NCBI GenBank assembly: GCA_041480065.1
Contig: JBGOZF010000006.1
Span: 1-64,000, forward strand
DNA length: 64,000 nucleotides
DNA from: Fen-999 sp041480065
GTDB lineage: Bacteria; Pseudomonadota; Gammaproteobacteria; Burkholderiales; Rhodocyclaceae
Reading direction: 5' to 3'
The translations under genes were made by a program, and so were the position numbers. Every line of letters begins with the position of its first letter. Position 1 is the stretch's first letter. Positions 17,916 to 25,036 of the stretch are shown in pieces. Below the pieces are notes generated by a model. It ran no database searches. It worked only from the letters and a program-made list of their open reading frames with translations, and was not told the origin of the DNA.

Positions 17916-18485
17916 ATGACCGACCGATCGACCGCGCCGCTCGCCAGCTTCAAGCTCGAGGGCCTCGACCCGCAAGACCTCGTCGCTCCGAACTTCCGAG
18001 CCTACGAACTCACCAGGTCAGAGGTTGCCAGCCGACTGCGCATCGACAATTCGTTTTCGCGCGATGCGGAGTTGGCGGCGGCGGTTTACCTGGCGCGCAA
18101 TGTCCTGCAGGTATTGCGCAACCAGTTCGGCAGCTTCACGCCCAACAGCGTCTTCCGCAGCCAGGCGACGGAGCGCGCGCTGAAGGGCAAGCCGGCCGGC
18201 TGGATCAGCACCAGCCAGCACACCCAGGGCTGCGCCTGCGATGTCGAAATTGCCGGCAAGAGCACGCTGGAACTTGCGCAATGGGCGAGCGACAAGCTGG
18301 CCGACTTCGACCAGATCATCTGCGAATGCTTCGATCCGCGCGAGGGCCCCAACTCGGGATGGGTACATATTTCGGTAAAGGCTCCGGAGCAAGGCGCCAA
18401 CCGGCGCCAGTTGCTGAGCTACATTCGCGATCCCGGCAGCGGGCACTGGATCTACGTGCCGGGGCTGAAGCAGGCAGTCGCCTGA
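17916..18485 (+). CDS. M15 family zinc peptidase (D-Ala-D-Ala carboxypeptidase-like)
   Basis: A 189-residue protein whose core has the M15A/hedgehog-type zinc site: 'SQHTQGCACDVE' supplies His102 and Asp109, and 'GWVHISV' supplies His151. The upstream 'NSVFRSQATERALKGK' corresponds to the substrate-binding region of phage-type endolysin/VanY-like peptidases. No signal peptide is seen, so it is cytosolic unless released by lysis or a dedicated route. It starts 20 bp after the CHAT gene and is probably the last gene of that operon. Murein peptide cleavage is the family activity; a role as a lytic effector is inference. Confidence 0.85.
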   Translation: MTDRSTAPLASFKLEGLDPQDLVAPNFRAYELTRSEVASRLRIDNSFSRDAELAAAVYLARNVLQVLRNQFGSFTPNSVFRSQATERALKGKPAGWISTSQHTQGCACDVEIAGKSTLELAQWASDKLADFDQIICECFDPREGPNSGWVHISVKAPEQGANRRQLLSYIRDPGSGHWIYVPGLKQAVA

Positions 18486-18517
18486 TTTGATTCACCTGAA
18501 AGCCGCAATTTGTTTCC

Positions 18518-18546
18518 CGCAGAAGGCGCAAAGGACGCAGAGGAAG
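18518..18546. repeat. Dispersed GCAGAGG/GCAAAGG-type intergenic repeat
   Basis: The stretch around 'CGCAGAAGGCGCAAAGGACG' continuing to CAGAGGAA is made of near-tandem 9-10-base units (GCAGAAGGC, GCAAAGGAC, GCAGAGGAA). Similar low-complexity elements occur in intergenic regions of many bacteria. A single copy is visible here, in the 190-bp gap between two genes. Confidence 0.4.
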
Positions 18547-18676
18547 GCCAGATCGAGGACAAATCGCATATCGCCCGCAGGGTGAGTCCATGACGAAAGC
18601 CAATCACTTGCTTTCCTTTGCGGTAGAACTGCCTCTTCTAGGTTCAAGAGCGTGATCGCGCCTGGAGACACCTGAG

Positions 18677-20245
18677 ATGGGAATTCAAAGCGGCCAGGTC
18701 TTCGTCGCCCTGATCTTGGGCGTATTGCTCGCCGCCAGCCTGGCCTGGGTGGTGGCCGGTCTTTACCGGCGGCGCATGGTTGCTCTGATGCGTGGCGGCG
18801 CAGCGGCGGTTGCCGCCGGCGCCGGCGTCGCGGAGGTATTGGCGGCACCGCCGCGGACCCCGCCGCAACTGGACCGCGCGGCGAATCGGCGCGTGACCAT
18901 GCGGCTGCTGACGGCGCTGACCGGGGTGTGCCTGCTGGTGGCGCTGACCCAGTCGTGGTTCGCCCTGAGCGTCCAGTTTCAGGTCAAGGGCAATGAGGCC
19001 TCGATGGGCCGCCTGCTGGTGCTCGGAGCGGTCTATGCCTGGCCCATGGTGCTCGCCTGGGGCCTTGCCTTGCGCTGGCCCTGGAGCCGCGTGCTGGCCG
19101 GTATCGCGCTCTACATCGTGGCCATGATCGTGCTGGTGATGCTGCGTTCCAACGCCCAGCAATCGCTGCCCGGGGTCGTCGGCTGGCTGGCCACGGAGGT
19201 GGGTGTGCCGCTCGCCGTCACGCTGATCATCAGCGCCAGCGGTCGTATCCGTGCCGTGGCGCCCTATTTGCTGCCGCCGGCGCTGGTCCTTTCCAGCGCT
19301 TCCATTCTTGCGCTCCAGGCGCTCAGTGCCGACGTTGCCGGTGACCATCTCGTCGCGCCGCTGGTCGGAATCTTCGGTGCCACGGGCACGATCGTGTTCT
19401 GCGCCCTGGCGCCCTGGCTGGTGCTGGCCTGGCCGGTCTATGCGCTGGGCCGCGTCATGGCCGGCGCCTATCGCAACAAGCGCTTCTCGGATCTCGGCTA
19501 TCTCTTCGCCGTCTACTGGTTCGTCATCCTGATGTGCAATGCCGTGCCTGCCTTCGCCGGCGTCGGCGTCGGCGGTTTCACGCTGCTGCTGCCGTGGCTG
19601 TGGATTCCGGTCGGCTGGTGGCTACTGACGGTCTGGCGGGCACCGGCGCAAGACCCACCCAATCTGCTGGTGCTGCGGGTGTTTCAGCATGACGCGCAGG
19701 TCGGGGCGCTGTTCGACCAGGTGATCGAGCGCTGGCGCTTCACCGGCAACACGCTGCTGATCGCCGGCACCGATCTCGTCAGCCGCACCCTCGACCCGGA
19801 CGACTTGTTCACCTTCCTCGACGGCCAACTCTGCCGGCGTTTCATCGACAGCGAAAGCGACGTGCCCAAGCGCCTGGCCGAGTTCGACCTCAGGCCCGAT
19901 CCTGACGGCCGCTATCGCGTTAACGAATGCTATTGCCGCGACACCACCTGGCAGGCGGCGCTGACGGCGCTGGTGAATCGCTGCGACGTGGTGTTGATGG
20001 ACCTGCGCGGCTTCCAGGCGCAGAACCGCGGTTGCCGGCACGAACTGGGCGTGCTGGCCAAGGCGGCGAATCTGCGCCGCGTGGTCGTGCTCTACGACGG
20101 CCGAACCGACCGCGGGACCGCCGAAGCCGATATCGGTACGGCGCCGCCCGGCCGCTTCCTGTGGCTCGACGCCGGCCGCATGAACGTCGCCAAGGCGCGC
20201 GAGGTGCTTTCGGCGCTGTTCAGCATTGCGCCGGGCGCAACTTGA
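18677..20245 (+). CDS. Polytopic membrane protein with cytosolic C-terminal alpha/beta domain
   Basis: A 522-residue protein. About 8-9 hydrophobic helices lie between residues 7 and 325 (first at 7-29, last ending 'PWLWIPVGWWLLTVW'). The last 190 residues are soluble and alternate strands and helices: 'LLVLRVFQHDAQVGALFDQV', 'TLLIAGTDLVSRTLD', 'DVVLMDLRGF' and 'GCRHELGVLA', 'VVVLYDGRTDRG'. The 'DLRGF...GC..EL' pattern resembles nucleotide-binding or TIR/SLOG-like effector folds but I cannot name the family. It sits 190 bp after the M15 gene, same strand, and could be the membrane receptor or effector of the protease island. RBS is weak (GAGACACCTGAG). Confidence 0.6.
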   Translation: MGIQSGQVFVALILGVLLAASLAWVVAGLYRRRMVALMRGGAAAVAAGAGVAEVLAAPPRTPPQLDRAANRRVTMRLLTALTGVCLLVALTQSWFALSVQFQVKGNEASMGRLLVLGAVYAWPMVLAWGLALRWPWSRVLAGIALYIVAMIVLVMLRSNAQQSLPGVVGWLATEVGVPLAVTLIISASGRIRAVAPYLLPPALVLSSASILALQALSADVAGDHLVAPLVGIFGATGTIVFCALAPWLVLAWPVYALGRVMAGAYRNKRFSDLGYLFAVYWFVILMCNAVPAFAGVGVGGFTLLLPWLWIPVGWWLLTVWRAPAQDPPNLLVLRVFQHDAQVGALFDQVIERWRFTGNTLLIAGTDLVSRTLDPDDLFTFLDGQLCRRFIDSESDVPKRLAEFDLRPDPDGRYRVNECYCRDTTWQAALTALVNRCDVVLMDLRGFQAQNRGCRHELGVLAKAANLRRVVVLYDGRTDRGTAEADIGTAPPGRFLWLDAGRMNVAKAREVLSALFSIAPGAT

Positions 20246-20327
20246 CGCGAGTTTTGCTCCGCCACCCGGCTCGGCCCCTGCGCAGCGGGAGTCGGCGCGG
20301 ATTTCGTGCGACGCCGAATGCCGACGG

Positions 20328-20394
20328 TTTACATTGAAATATTCCGCAGGTAGCATGGACTTGCGTTGTATGTCGTTCTCAGGGTGCATAACAA
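20328..20394 (+). promoter_or_regulatory. Candidate promoters of the 20.4-28.4 kb cluster
   Basis: Two sigma-70-like pairs with 17-base spacers precede the cluster. TTTACA (20328-20333) pairs with TAGCAT (20351-20356), and TTGTAT (20366-20371) pairs with TAACAA (20389-20394). The region is clearly AT-richer than its surroundings. No other gene start is nearby except the first cluster gene at about 20480. Confidence 0.4.
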
Positions 20395-20484
20395 TACTAA
20401 AGGCATAGCCCTAACTTCCGCGTCCGCGACTGCACGGCCGCCGGCGTCCGCGGAAGCCGCCTCAACTTCGACAGGATGGTGTCA

Positions 20485-21408
20485 ATGGATCTGGCGAATG
20501 CGCCTTGGCAACCGAACGCGGCTGCCCGTGAGCGGGTCGGGATGCTGATCGCACGCTATCGCGACAGCGCCCGCGAAATACTCTACCCGCTGGTGCTCGG
20601 CCATTATCCCGCCATGCTGGCGGATGACGCCATCGAATACCGCAAGATGATCGAGCTGTCGACCAAGATGATGGTGGTCGGCAACGCCTGCACGGAGATA
20701 CTCGGCGCCGCTTACGACCGGCGCCGACAGATGATTGCCGGCCTGTACGGCGGCTGTTGTTTTGTCGCCGACAGCTTTCTCGACGACTTCGGCGAGGACG
20801 TGGCGCTGGACTACGTCGGCCGTTTCGGCGAGTTGCTGGCGACCGGCTGGTTCGAGTTGAGGACGGATCGTGAGCGCCTGTTCTACGCCATCGTCGCCCG
20901 CCTGTTCACCGAGCGCGACATCCTCGATCCGGTCGCCCGCCAGGCCGTCGCGCTCCTGCATCGGGCCCAGGCCGAGGACGTGGCGATGCGGTCGGAATGT
21001 GGCGCTGCAGCAGCGCCCGGCCGCCTCGCCAGCCTCAAGGTCTGTGCGCGCAATCGCAGCGGCCATGCCATCCTGGTGCTGTGCGCTTTTCTGGTGCCGC
21101 AGCTTCCACTCGAGCGCCTGAGCACGCTTTTTGCCGCCGGCGCGCTGGTGATGTACATCGACGATCATGGCGACAGCTTCGCCGATCTGACTGATCGCCG
21201 GGTCACCTTCATGAACCAGGTGACGCGGCCCGAGCGGACGCTGCATCGCCTGTTTCTTGCCCATATAGGCCGGCTGTACCGGGAGTTGCCGGCGGGCGAC
21301 GGCCGCGATCTGCTGATCGCCTTTCTGACCCGCTATTACGTCACACGGGTGGAAAAGAACCGCCAGCAGCGCCGCCAGGCGGGATTGGCGTGGGCGGTGT
21401 ATGAATAG
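20485..21408 (+). CDS. All-helical protein with two Asp-rich motifs, class-I isoprenoid-synthase-like (tentative)
   Basis: About 307 residues (an alternative ATG at 20476 adds 3). The predicted fold is all alpha. Two acidic motifs sit in helices: 'CCFVADSFLDDFGEDVALDY' near residues 90-110 and 'VMYIDDHGDSFADL' near 220-235, the latter followed by 'DRRVTFMNQ'. Paired Asp-rich helices are the hallmark of class-I prenyl/terpene and squalene/phytoene synthases, where they bind Mg-diphosphate. The overall sequence is distant, so this is a fold suggestion only. It gains weight from a geranylgeranyl-reductase-family gene 4 kb downstream in the same run. Its end overlaps the next start by 8 bp. Confidence 0.5.
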   Translation: MDLANAPWQPNAAARERVGMLIARYRDSAREILYPLVLGHYPAMLADDAIEYRKMIELSTKMMVVGNACTEILGAAYDRRRQMIAGLYGGCCFVADSFLDDFGEDVALDYVGRFGELLATGWFELRTDRERLFYAIVARLFTERDILDPVARQAVALLHRAQAEDVAMRSECGAAAAPGRLASLKVCARNRSGHAILVLCAFLVPQLPLERLSTLFAAGALVMYIDDHGDSFADLTDRRVTFMNQVTRPERTLHRLFLAHIGRLYRELPAGDGRDLLIAFLTRYYVTRVEKNRQQRRQAGLAWAVYE

Positions 21409-22030
21409 CGGCGACGGCAAGAATGGCCCGGCACTGGTCGACTTCGTCGCGCAGACGATACAGACGCTGCACAGCGACCGCCGGCTGCGCCAGGAACAGC
21501 CGCTGTTGCGCATCGACAATCTGGAGGATGCAGCGCAGGCGCCCTTTCAGTTTGACGCCGCCGCAGGCCGCCTGCATCGCCGCGGCTGCCGGTCGATACC
21601 GGCGCGATCGCGGCTGGCGCTTTACGGCGTCTGGCGCATCGGCCCGGAAGAACGTAGATTAGCCTGCCCACGCTGCAAGCCGGTACCAATGGAAAAAGAA
21701 CCAGAAAATCGCACTGAAGCCACCGACATGCTGTTCGGACTGATCTCGCTTATCGACCAGTTTGGCAGCGTGCTGCGCGAGCGCGGCCAGGAATATCGCA
21801 AGAGCGAGGACGGCCACCAATTGAGCCACCAGTTCGAAGGCCTGTTTCAGCGCCTGGACCGGCGCGAGCAGGACTTCCTTTCCACGCTCCTTACTTCGAT
21901 GGATGGCCTGATCAAGACCGTCCGCGACATCGACGACAGGTTGAACAACAGCAACGGCGAGGACAAAGCCAATGGTCACGACAAAGAAGCCGACAAAGCC
22001 GATCAAACCGACTCGGCCGACGAAGCCTGA
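21401..22030 (+). CDS. Unrecognised 209-residue cluster protein
   Basis: No family recognised. The ATG lies within the last codons of the preceding gene (8-bp overlap), implying translational coupling. The first 95 residues include 'GPALVDFVAQTIQTLHSDRRL' and end in a CxxC ('CPRCKP'). A second helical segment follows (about 110-185, 'MLFGLISLIDQFGSV', 'REQDFLSTLLTSMDGLIKTV') with amphipathic character, and the tail is very acidic and Lys-rich ('NGHDKEADKADQTDSADEA'). The tail codes in an overlap of 59 bp with the next gene. The internal methionine (MEKEPENR) could be a second start producing a 110-residue helical product. Confidence 0.65.
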   Translation: MNSGDGKNGPALVDFVAQTIQTLHSDRRLRQEQPLLRIDNLEDAAQAPFQFDAAAGRLHRRGCRSIPARSRLALYGVWRIGPEERRLACPRCKPVPMEKEPENRTEATDMLFGLISLIDQFGSVLRERGQEYRKSEDGHQLSHQFEGLFQRLDRREQDFLSTLLTSMDGLIKTVRDIDDRLNNSNGEDKANGHDKEADKADQTDSADEA

Positions 22031-22262
22031 CGCGGCGGGCCACGAGGAGGAGCACGGCGGGGATGCCAACATCACGCTGACGATCCGGCTCGGGCCGATG
22101 GTGAGCTTCCAGGTCGAGGGGCGCAACTGCACCGAGATCAATGCCGCGCTGCGCGGCTTCGAGCAGCTTAACCGTACCGTGGACGCGATGTTCAGCGACC
22201 TCGCCAAGCGCGTCTATCCCGAAGGCAGCCATTCCGGCAAAGCAGCCGGCGAGGGGGGATGA
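21972..22262 (+). CDS. Unrecognised 96-residue cluster protein with Lys/Pro-rich N-terminus
   Basis: It overlaps the previous gene by 59 bp in another frame. It has its own GAGGA ribosome-binding site 9 bases upstream of ATG. The first 20 residues are a repetitive basic tail (TKKPTKPIKPTRPTKP), followed by a compact core 'ITLTIRLGPMVSFQVEG' and a helix 'NAALRGFEQLNRTVDAMFSDLAKRV'. The basic head of this protein and the acidic tail of the previous one are encoded by the same bases, which suggests electrostatic partners. Function unknown. Confidence 0.6.
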   Translation: MVTTKKPTKPIKPTRPTKPDAAGHEEEHGGDANITLTIRLGPMVSFQVEGRNCTEINAALRGFEQLNRTVDAMFSDLAKRVYPEGSHSGKAAGEGG

Positions 22263-22264
22263 TC

Positions 22265-22669
22265 ATGGCTTTCTCGACACATCTGGGCATTTCCGGAAAT
22301 CCCGAATTCGAGGTCGACGTCAAGGCGGCGCCGCTCGATTTCCAACTCGGCGGCGAGGCATCGCTGGCGCTCAGCAGCGGGCCGATCAGCGCCCACGTCG
22401 AGCAGATTCCGATCCGGGTGCGCGTGCCATTCCTGAAAGCCGATCACGGCTACGTGGTGGCCGCCTCGATCGGGCCCTTCGGCGTGCATCTGCACGAGAT
22501 CAATGCCACGGTACGCGCCTTCGGCGTCGAGGTCGGCGGCGTCATCGGCAAGGAAGGCATCGACTGCGACCTGGCCGGCGTCGTGCGCTGCCGCATGGAG
22601 GTCGACGTCAACGGCAAGCTGCCGGCCAAGCTGGTGGAAGCGGCGATCAAGGCGGTGATCGAGGAATGA
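22265..22669 (+). CDS. Unrecognised beta-rich 134-residue cluster protein
   Basis: The ATG at 22265 is chosen because the GAGGGGGG site is at workable distance; the in-frame ATG at 22259 abuts it. It overlaps or abuts the stop of the previous gene. The protein alternates short hydrophobic strands ('FEVDVKAAPLDFQLGG', 'IPIRVRVPFLKADHGYVVAASIGPFGVHLHEINATVRAFGVEVGG', split here) and ends with a helix 'KLVEAAIKAVIEE'. No signal peptide and no Cys-rich region except a Cys pair ('DCDLAGVVRCRM'). A beta-sandwich or shell-type subunit would fit the pattern. Function unknown. Confidence 0.62.
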   Translation: MAFSTHLGISGNPEFEVDVKAAPLDFQLGGEASLALSSGPISAHVEQIPIRVRVPFLKADHGYVVAASIGPFGVHLHEINATVRAFGVEVGGVIGKEGIDCDLAGVVRCRMEVDVNGKLPAKLVEAAIKAVIEE

Positions 22670-22691
22670 GCGCGCATTGGGGATATCCACG

Positions 22692-23378
22692 GTGAAACCC
22701 GGCTGTCGCGTGGACGTGGTCCACCACATCACCTGCCGGCATCAGGTCGAGGTGGAAGTGTCGCCGCCGCGCGCCGAACTCTATTTCGGCGACGAGCGCT
22801 GGACGGACCTGATGGATACGCAGATCCGCTTCGAAGCCACTGTCTTCAATTCCGATCTGGGGGTTCGTTGGCAGGTGTATGACGCCGCCGGCGGTCCCGG
22901 CGCCGGTACCATCGATGCCACCGGGCTCTACCAGGCGCCGGACAAGGGCAGCCTGACGAGCGGCCACACCGAGGTCGTCGTCGCCACCTCGGTCGAGGAT
23001 CCGCTGCGCAAGGCCTACGCCTGGATCACCCTGATCGGCCTGGGTCCGCTGCCGGCTCCGGAACCGCGCATCGAGATCTGGCCGAAGCGGGCCAATCTTT
23101 ACTATCACGATCCGGGGTCTAACATCCACAACAACTACATCGACGACAGCAACAAGATCCAGTTGTTTCAGGCGGCGATCTGGAACAGCAGTATCCAGAC
23201 GGTGGCCTGGCAGGTCCATATCGGTGCCGGCGCGATCGACGCCAATGGCCTCTACCGGGCACCGAATTCCGGCGCCGACCACCAGTTGGTCACGGTTCGC
23301 GGGTATATCGGCGCAACGACGGTCTACGACGAAGCCAGGATCGTGCTGCTCAATTACGTCTGGCCCGGTCTTCAATAG
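22692..23378 (+). CDS. Protein with two tandem Ig-like (GLYxAP-type) domains
   Basis: About 228 residues from the GTG at 22692, which has GGGGA 7 bases upstream; a TTG at 22677 would add 5. Two internal repeats are obvious: 'VRWQVY...GAGTIDATGLYQAP' and 'VAWQVH...GAGAIDANGLYRAP'. The 'G.I.A.GLY.AP' signature is typical of bacterial Ig-like domains (Big/BACON type) of surface or secreted proteins, yet no signal peptide is present, which is odd. Repeat spacing is about 130 residues. Probably a structural subunit of whatever this cluster builds. Confidence 0.68.
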   Translation: MKPGCRVDVVHHITCRHQVEVEVSPPRAELYFGDERWTDLMDTQIRFEATVFNSDLGVRWQVYDAAGGPGAGTIDATGLYQAPDKGSLTSGHTEVVVATSVEDPLRKAYAWITLIGLGPLPAPEPRIEIWPKRANLYYHDPGSNIHNNYIDDSNKIQLFQAAIWNSSIQTVAWQVHIGAGAIDANGLYRAPNSGADHQLVTVRGYIGATTVYDEARIVLLNYVWPGLQ

Positions 23379-23400
23379 GCCGGAGCAACGGAGAAACGCC

Positions 23401-24075
23401 ATGTCCGACCTAAGCATCGATATCAACAAGGTTGCCGGCATCGACCCGGTCAATATCGCGTCGGTCCAGAACATCGCGCCGGTCACCATCGAGACGATCA
23501 AGAGAGTCGAGAAGATCGCGCCGGCGGCGGTCCATATCAAGGAACTGAACAATATCGACCCGCTGACGGTCGAGTCGCTCCGGGTCGACAGCGTGCGCAA
23601 TCTCGACCCGATCAACGTCGACACCTTGAACGTCACCCGCCTGCCGATGGTCAATCTATCGATGGCGCGCATGCCGACGATGGACTTGAATATCCGCCGC
23701 ATGCCGCCGCTGGCGATCGGCCTGCACCAGGAATTCGAACTGCCTTCCGAATACACCATCCATACCCGCCTGCTCGGCTTCGAGATCATGCGCTTCGACA
23801 TCCACGGCAGCAGCCGCCTGGTGCCGCGCGAGAAGGCGCGGCGCGAGCAGTCGCACAACCATGAGCGCAGCTTCCCGGACGTCGCGGCGGTCGGCAATCC
23901 GGCGATTCCCAACCGCTGCCGCGAGACCGGTGCCGAGGCGGTAGTTCGGCCCGAGCCGCCGCTCTGCGCCGGTCCCGCGCCGGCCAGAGGTGCGCCGCGC
24001 GGCGGGTTATCGGTGGCGGCGCCGCAATTCAGTTTCAGTCTTTCCGGCGCCGGCCGCGTCGGCAACGGAGGATAA
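23401..24075 (+). CDS. Protein with short tandem 'I-x-P-V-x-V' repeats, solenoid-like
   Basis: 224 residues; CGGAG precedes the ATG. Residues 5-105 consist of short repeats of about 11-13 residues with an aliphatic-x-Pro-x-x-aliphatic core: 'GIDPVNIASVQNIAPVTIET', 'KIAPAAVHIKELNNIDPLTV', 'NLDPINVDTLNV', then Met-rich variants 'MVNLSMARMPTMDLNIRRMP'. Regular placement of Ile/Val and Asn-Ile/Leu-Asp-Pro turns suggests a beta-solenoid or fibre. The C-terminus is Arg/Pro-rich with two cysteines. No signal peptide. No family recognised. Confidence 0.65.
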   Translation: MSDLSIDINKVAGIDPVNIASVQNIAPVTIETIKRVEKIAPAAVHIKELNNIDPLTVESLRVDSVRNLDPINVDTLNVTRLPMVNLSMARMPTMDLNIRRMPPLAIGLHQEFELPSEYTIHTRLLGFEIMRFDIHGSSRLVPREKARREQSHNHERSFPDVAAVGNPAIPNRCRETGAEAVVRPEPPLCAGPAPARGAPRGGLSVAAPQFSFSLSGAGRVGNGG

Positions 24076-24079
24076 GGAC

Positions 24080-24310
24080 ATGAACCGCGTGCGCATCGAA
24101 CTCGTCCCCGCGATCGGGCGCAGCCTCGTTGGCCTGGGCGTCTCGGCCGTGTTCGGCGGCGCCCATGGCCTGCGCCGGCTGGTCGAAGGATTCGTTTGGG
24201 GCGATCCGCGGAGCCACGGTTGCCACGGCGAAAGCTGCGGCGCCTGCCCGCAGGTCCATCACCATTATCGCTACAACTGCCAGCCGCGCTGTTACGACTG
24301 CCGGCGCTGA
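24080..24310 (+). CDS. Small Cys/His-rich protein (76 residues)
   Basis: It starts 4 bp after the previous stop, with GGAGGATAAGG upstream. An amphipathic N-terminal half ('VPAIGRSLVGLGVSAVFGGA') is followed by a tail packed with Cys and His ('HGCHGESCGACP', 'HHHYRYNCQPRCYDC'). Seven cysteines in the last 35 residues suggest metal binding or disulfide-type cross-linking. Another four genes of this cluster end or begin with similar Cys-rich segments. Too short and composition-biased for a confident family call. Confidence 0.6.
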   Translation: MNRVRIELVPAIGRSLVGLGVSAVFGGAHGLRRLVEGFVWGDPRSHGCHGESCGACPQVHHHYRYNCQPRCYDCRR

Positions 24311-24340
24311 GCCCGGAATCCGCATCGAGGAAACGACGAA

Positions 24341-25024
24341 ATGACCGAAGCAAAACAGGGCAGCAGACAGGAACGCAAGACGGCAGGCGAGAAGCAGGCC
24401 GCCGGTGCGCAGCACCAGGAAGCGGCGGCCGACGATCCCGCCGGTGGGCTGCGCGGCCGCGTCGATCAGATGGGCGCCCTGCTCTCGAAGGGGTTGGATC
24501 TGGCCGAGGCCGGGCTCGGGCTCGGCGTTACGCTGGTCAACCGGGTCGGTGTCGCCGCCCAGCAGCAGATTCTCGAGCGTTTCATGACCCAGGCAGCCGG
24601 CACCGCCGATCCGGCGATGGCGGCGGCCGCAGCGGCGCCGCCGTCACCAGACATGGCGCCATCGCCATCGGCGGCCGCCGCGCCCGAAGCCGAAAGCTAT
24701 GGCATCAGCAACCGCCTGCCGCTGCAGCCGGGCGGCGAGGTGAAGGTCAGCTTCTCGATCAACAACGATTCGATGGAAGCGCCGAAGAAGGTTGCTCTCA
24801 GCCTGGAGGGATTCGTCGGCGATGCCAGCGGCCGCCGGCTCAACGTCGCCGGCTTCAGCGTCAAGCCGGCGAAGAAGACCATTGCGCCGATGGACTTCGA
24901 AAAGTTCGTACTCGAAGGCGCGCTGCCGCCGAAGGCGCCGCCCGACGTCTATCGCGGTTGGGTCATCGTCAGTTCCGACACCGAGCTGAGAATCCCGGTC
25001 TGGCTGGTGGTCTCTTCGCTCTAA
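24341..25024 (+). CDS. Cluster protein with amphipathic helix and C-terminal Ig-like domain
   Basis: 227 residues; GAGGA lies 9 bases before ATG. The N-terminus is polar and Gln/Lys/Ala-rich, then an amphipathic helix 'RVDQMGALLSKGLDLAEAGLGLG', an Ala/Pro linker (about 90-115), and a beta-sandwich-like domain from about 120 ('NRLPLQPGGEVKVSFSINND', 'KKVALSLEGFVG', 'YRGWVIVSSDTELRIPVWLVV'). The C-terminal domain resembles adhesion or invasion-type beta sandwiches. No signal peptide. It precedes the flavoprotein gene by 12 bp. Confidence 0.62.
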   Translation: MTEAKQGSRQERKTAGEKQAAGAQHQEAAADDPAGGLRGRVDQMGALLSKGLDLAEAGLGLGVTLVNRVGVAAQQQILERFMTQAAGTADPAMAAAAAAPPSPDMAPSPSAAAAPEAESYGISNRLPLQPGGEVKVSFSINNDSMEAPKKVALSLEGFVGDASGRRLNVAGFSVKPAKKTIAPMDFEKFVLEGALPPKAPPDVYRGWVIVSSDTELRIPVWLVVSSL

Positions 25025-25036
25025 GGCCAATCGACC

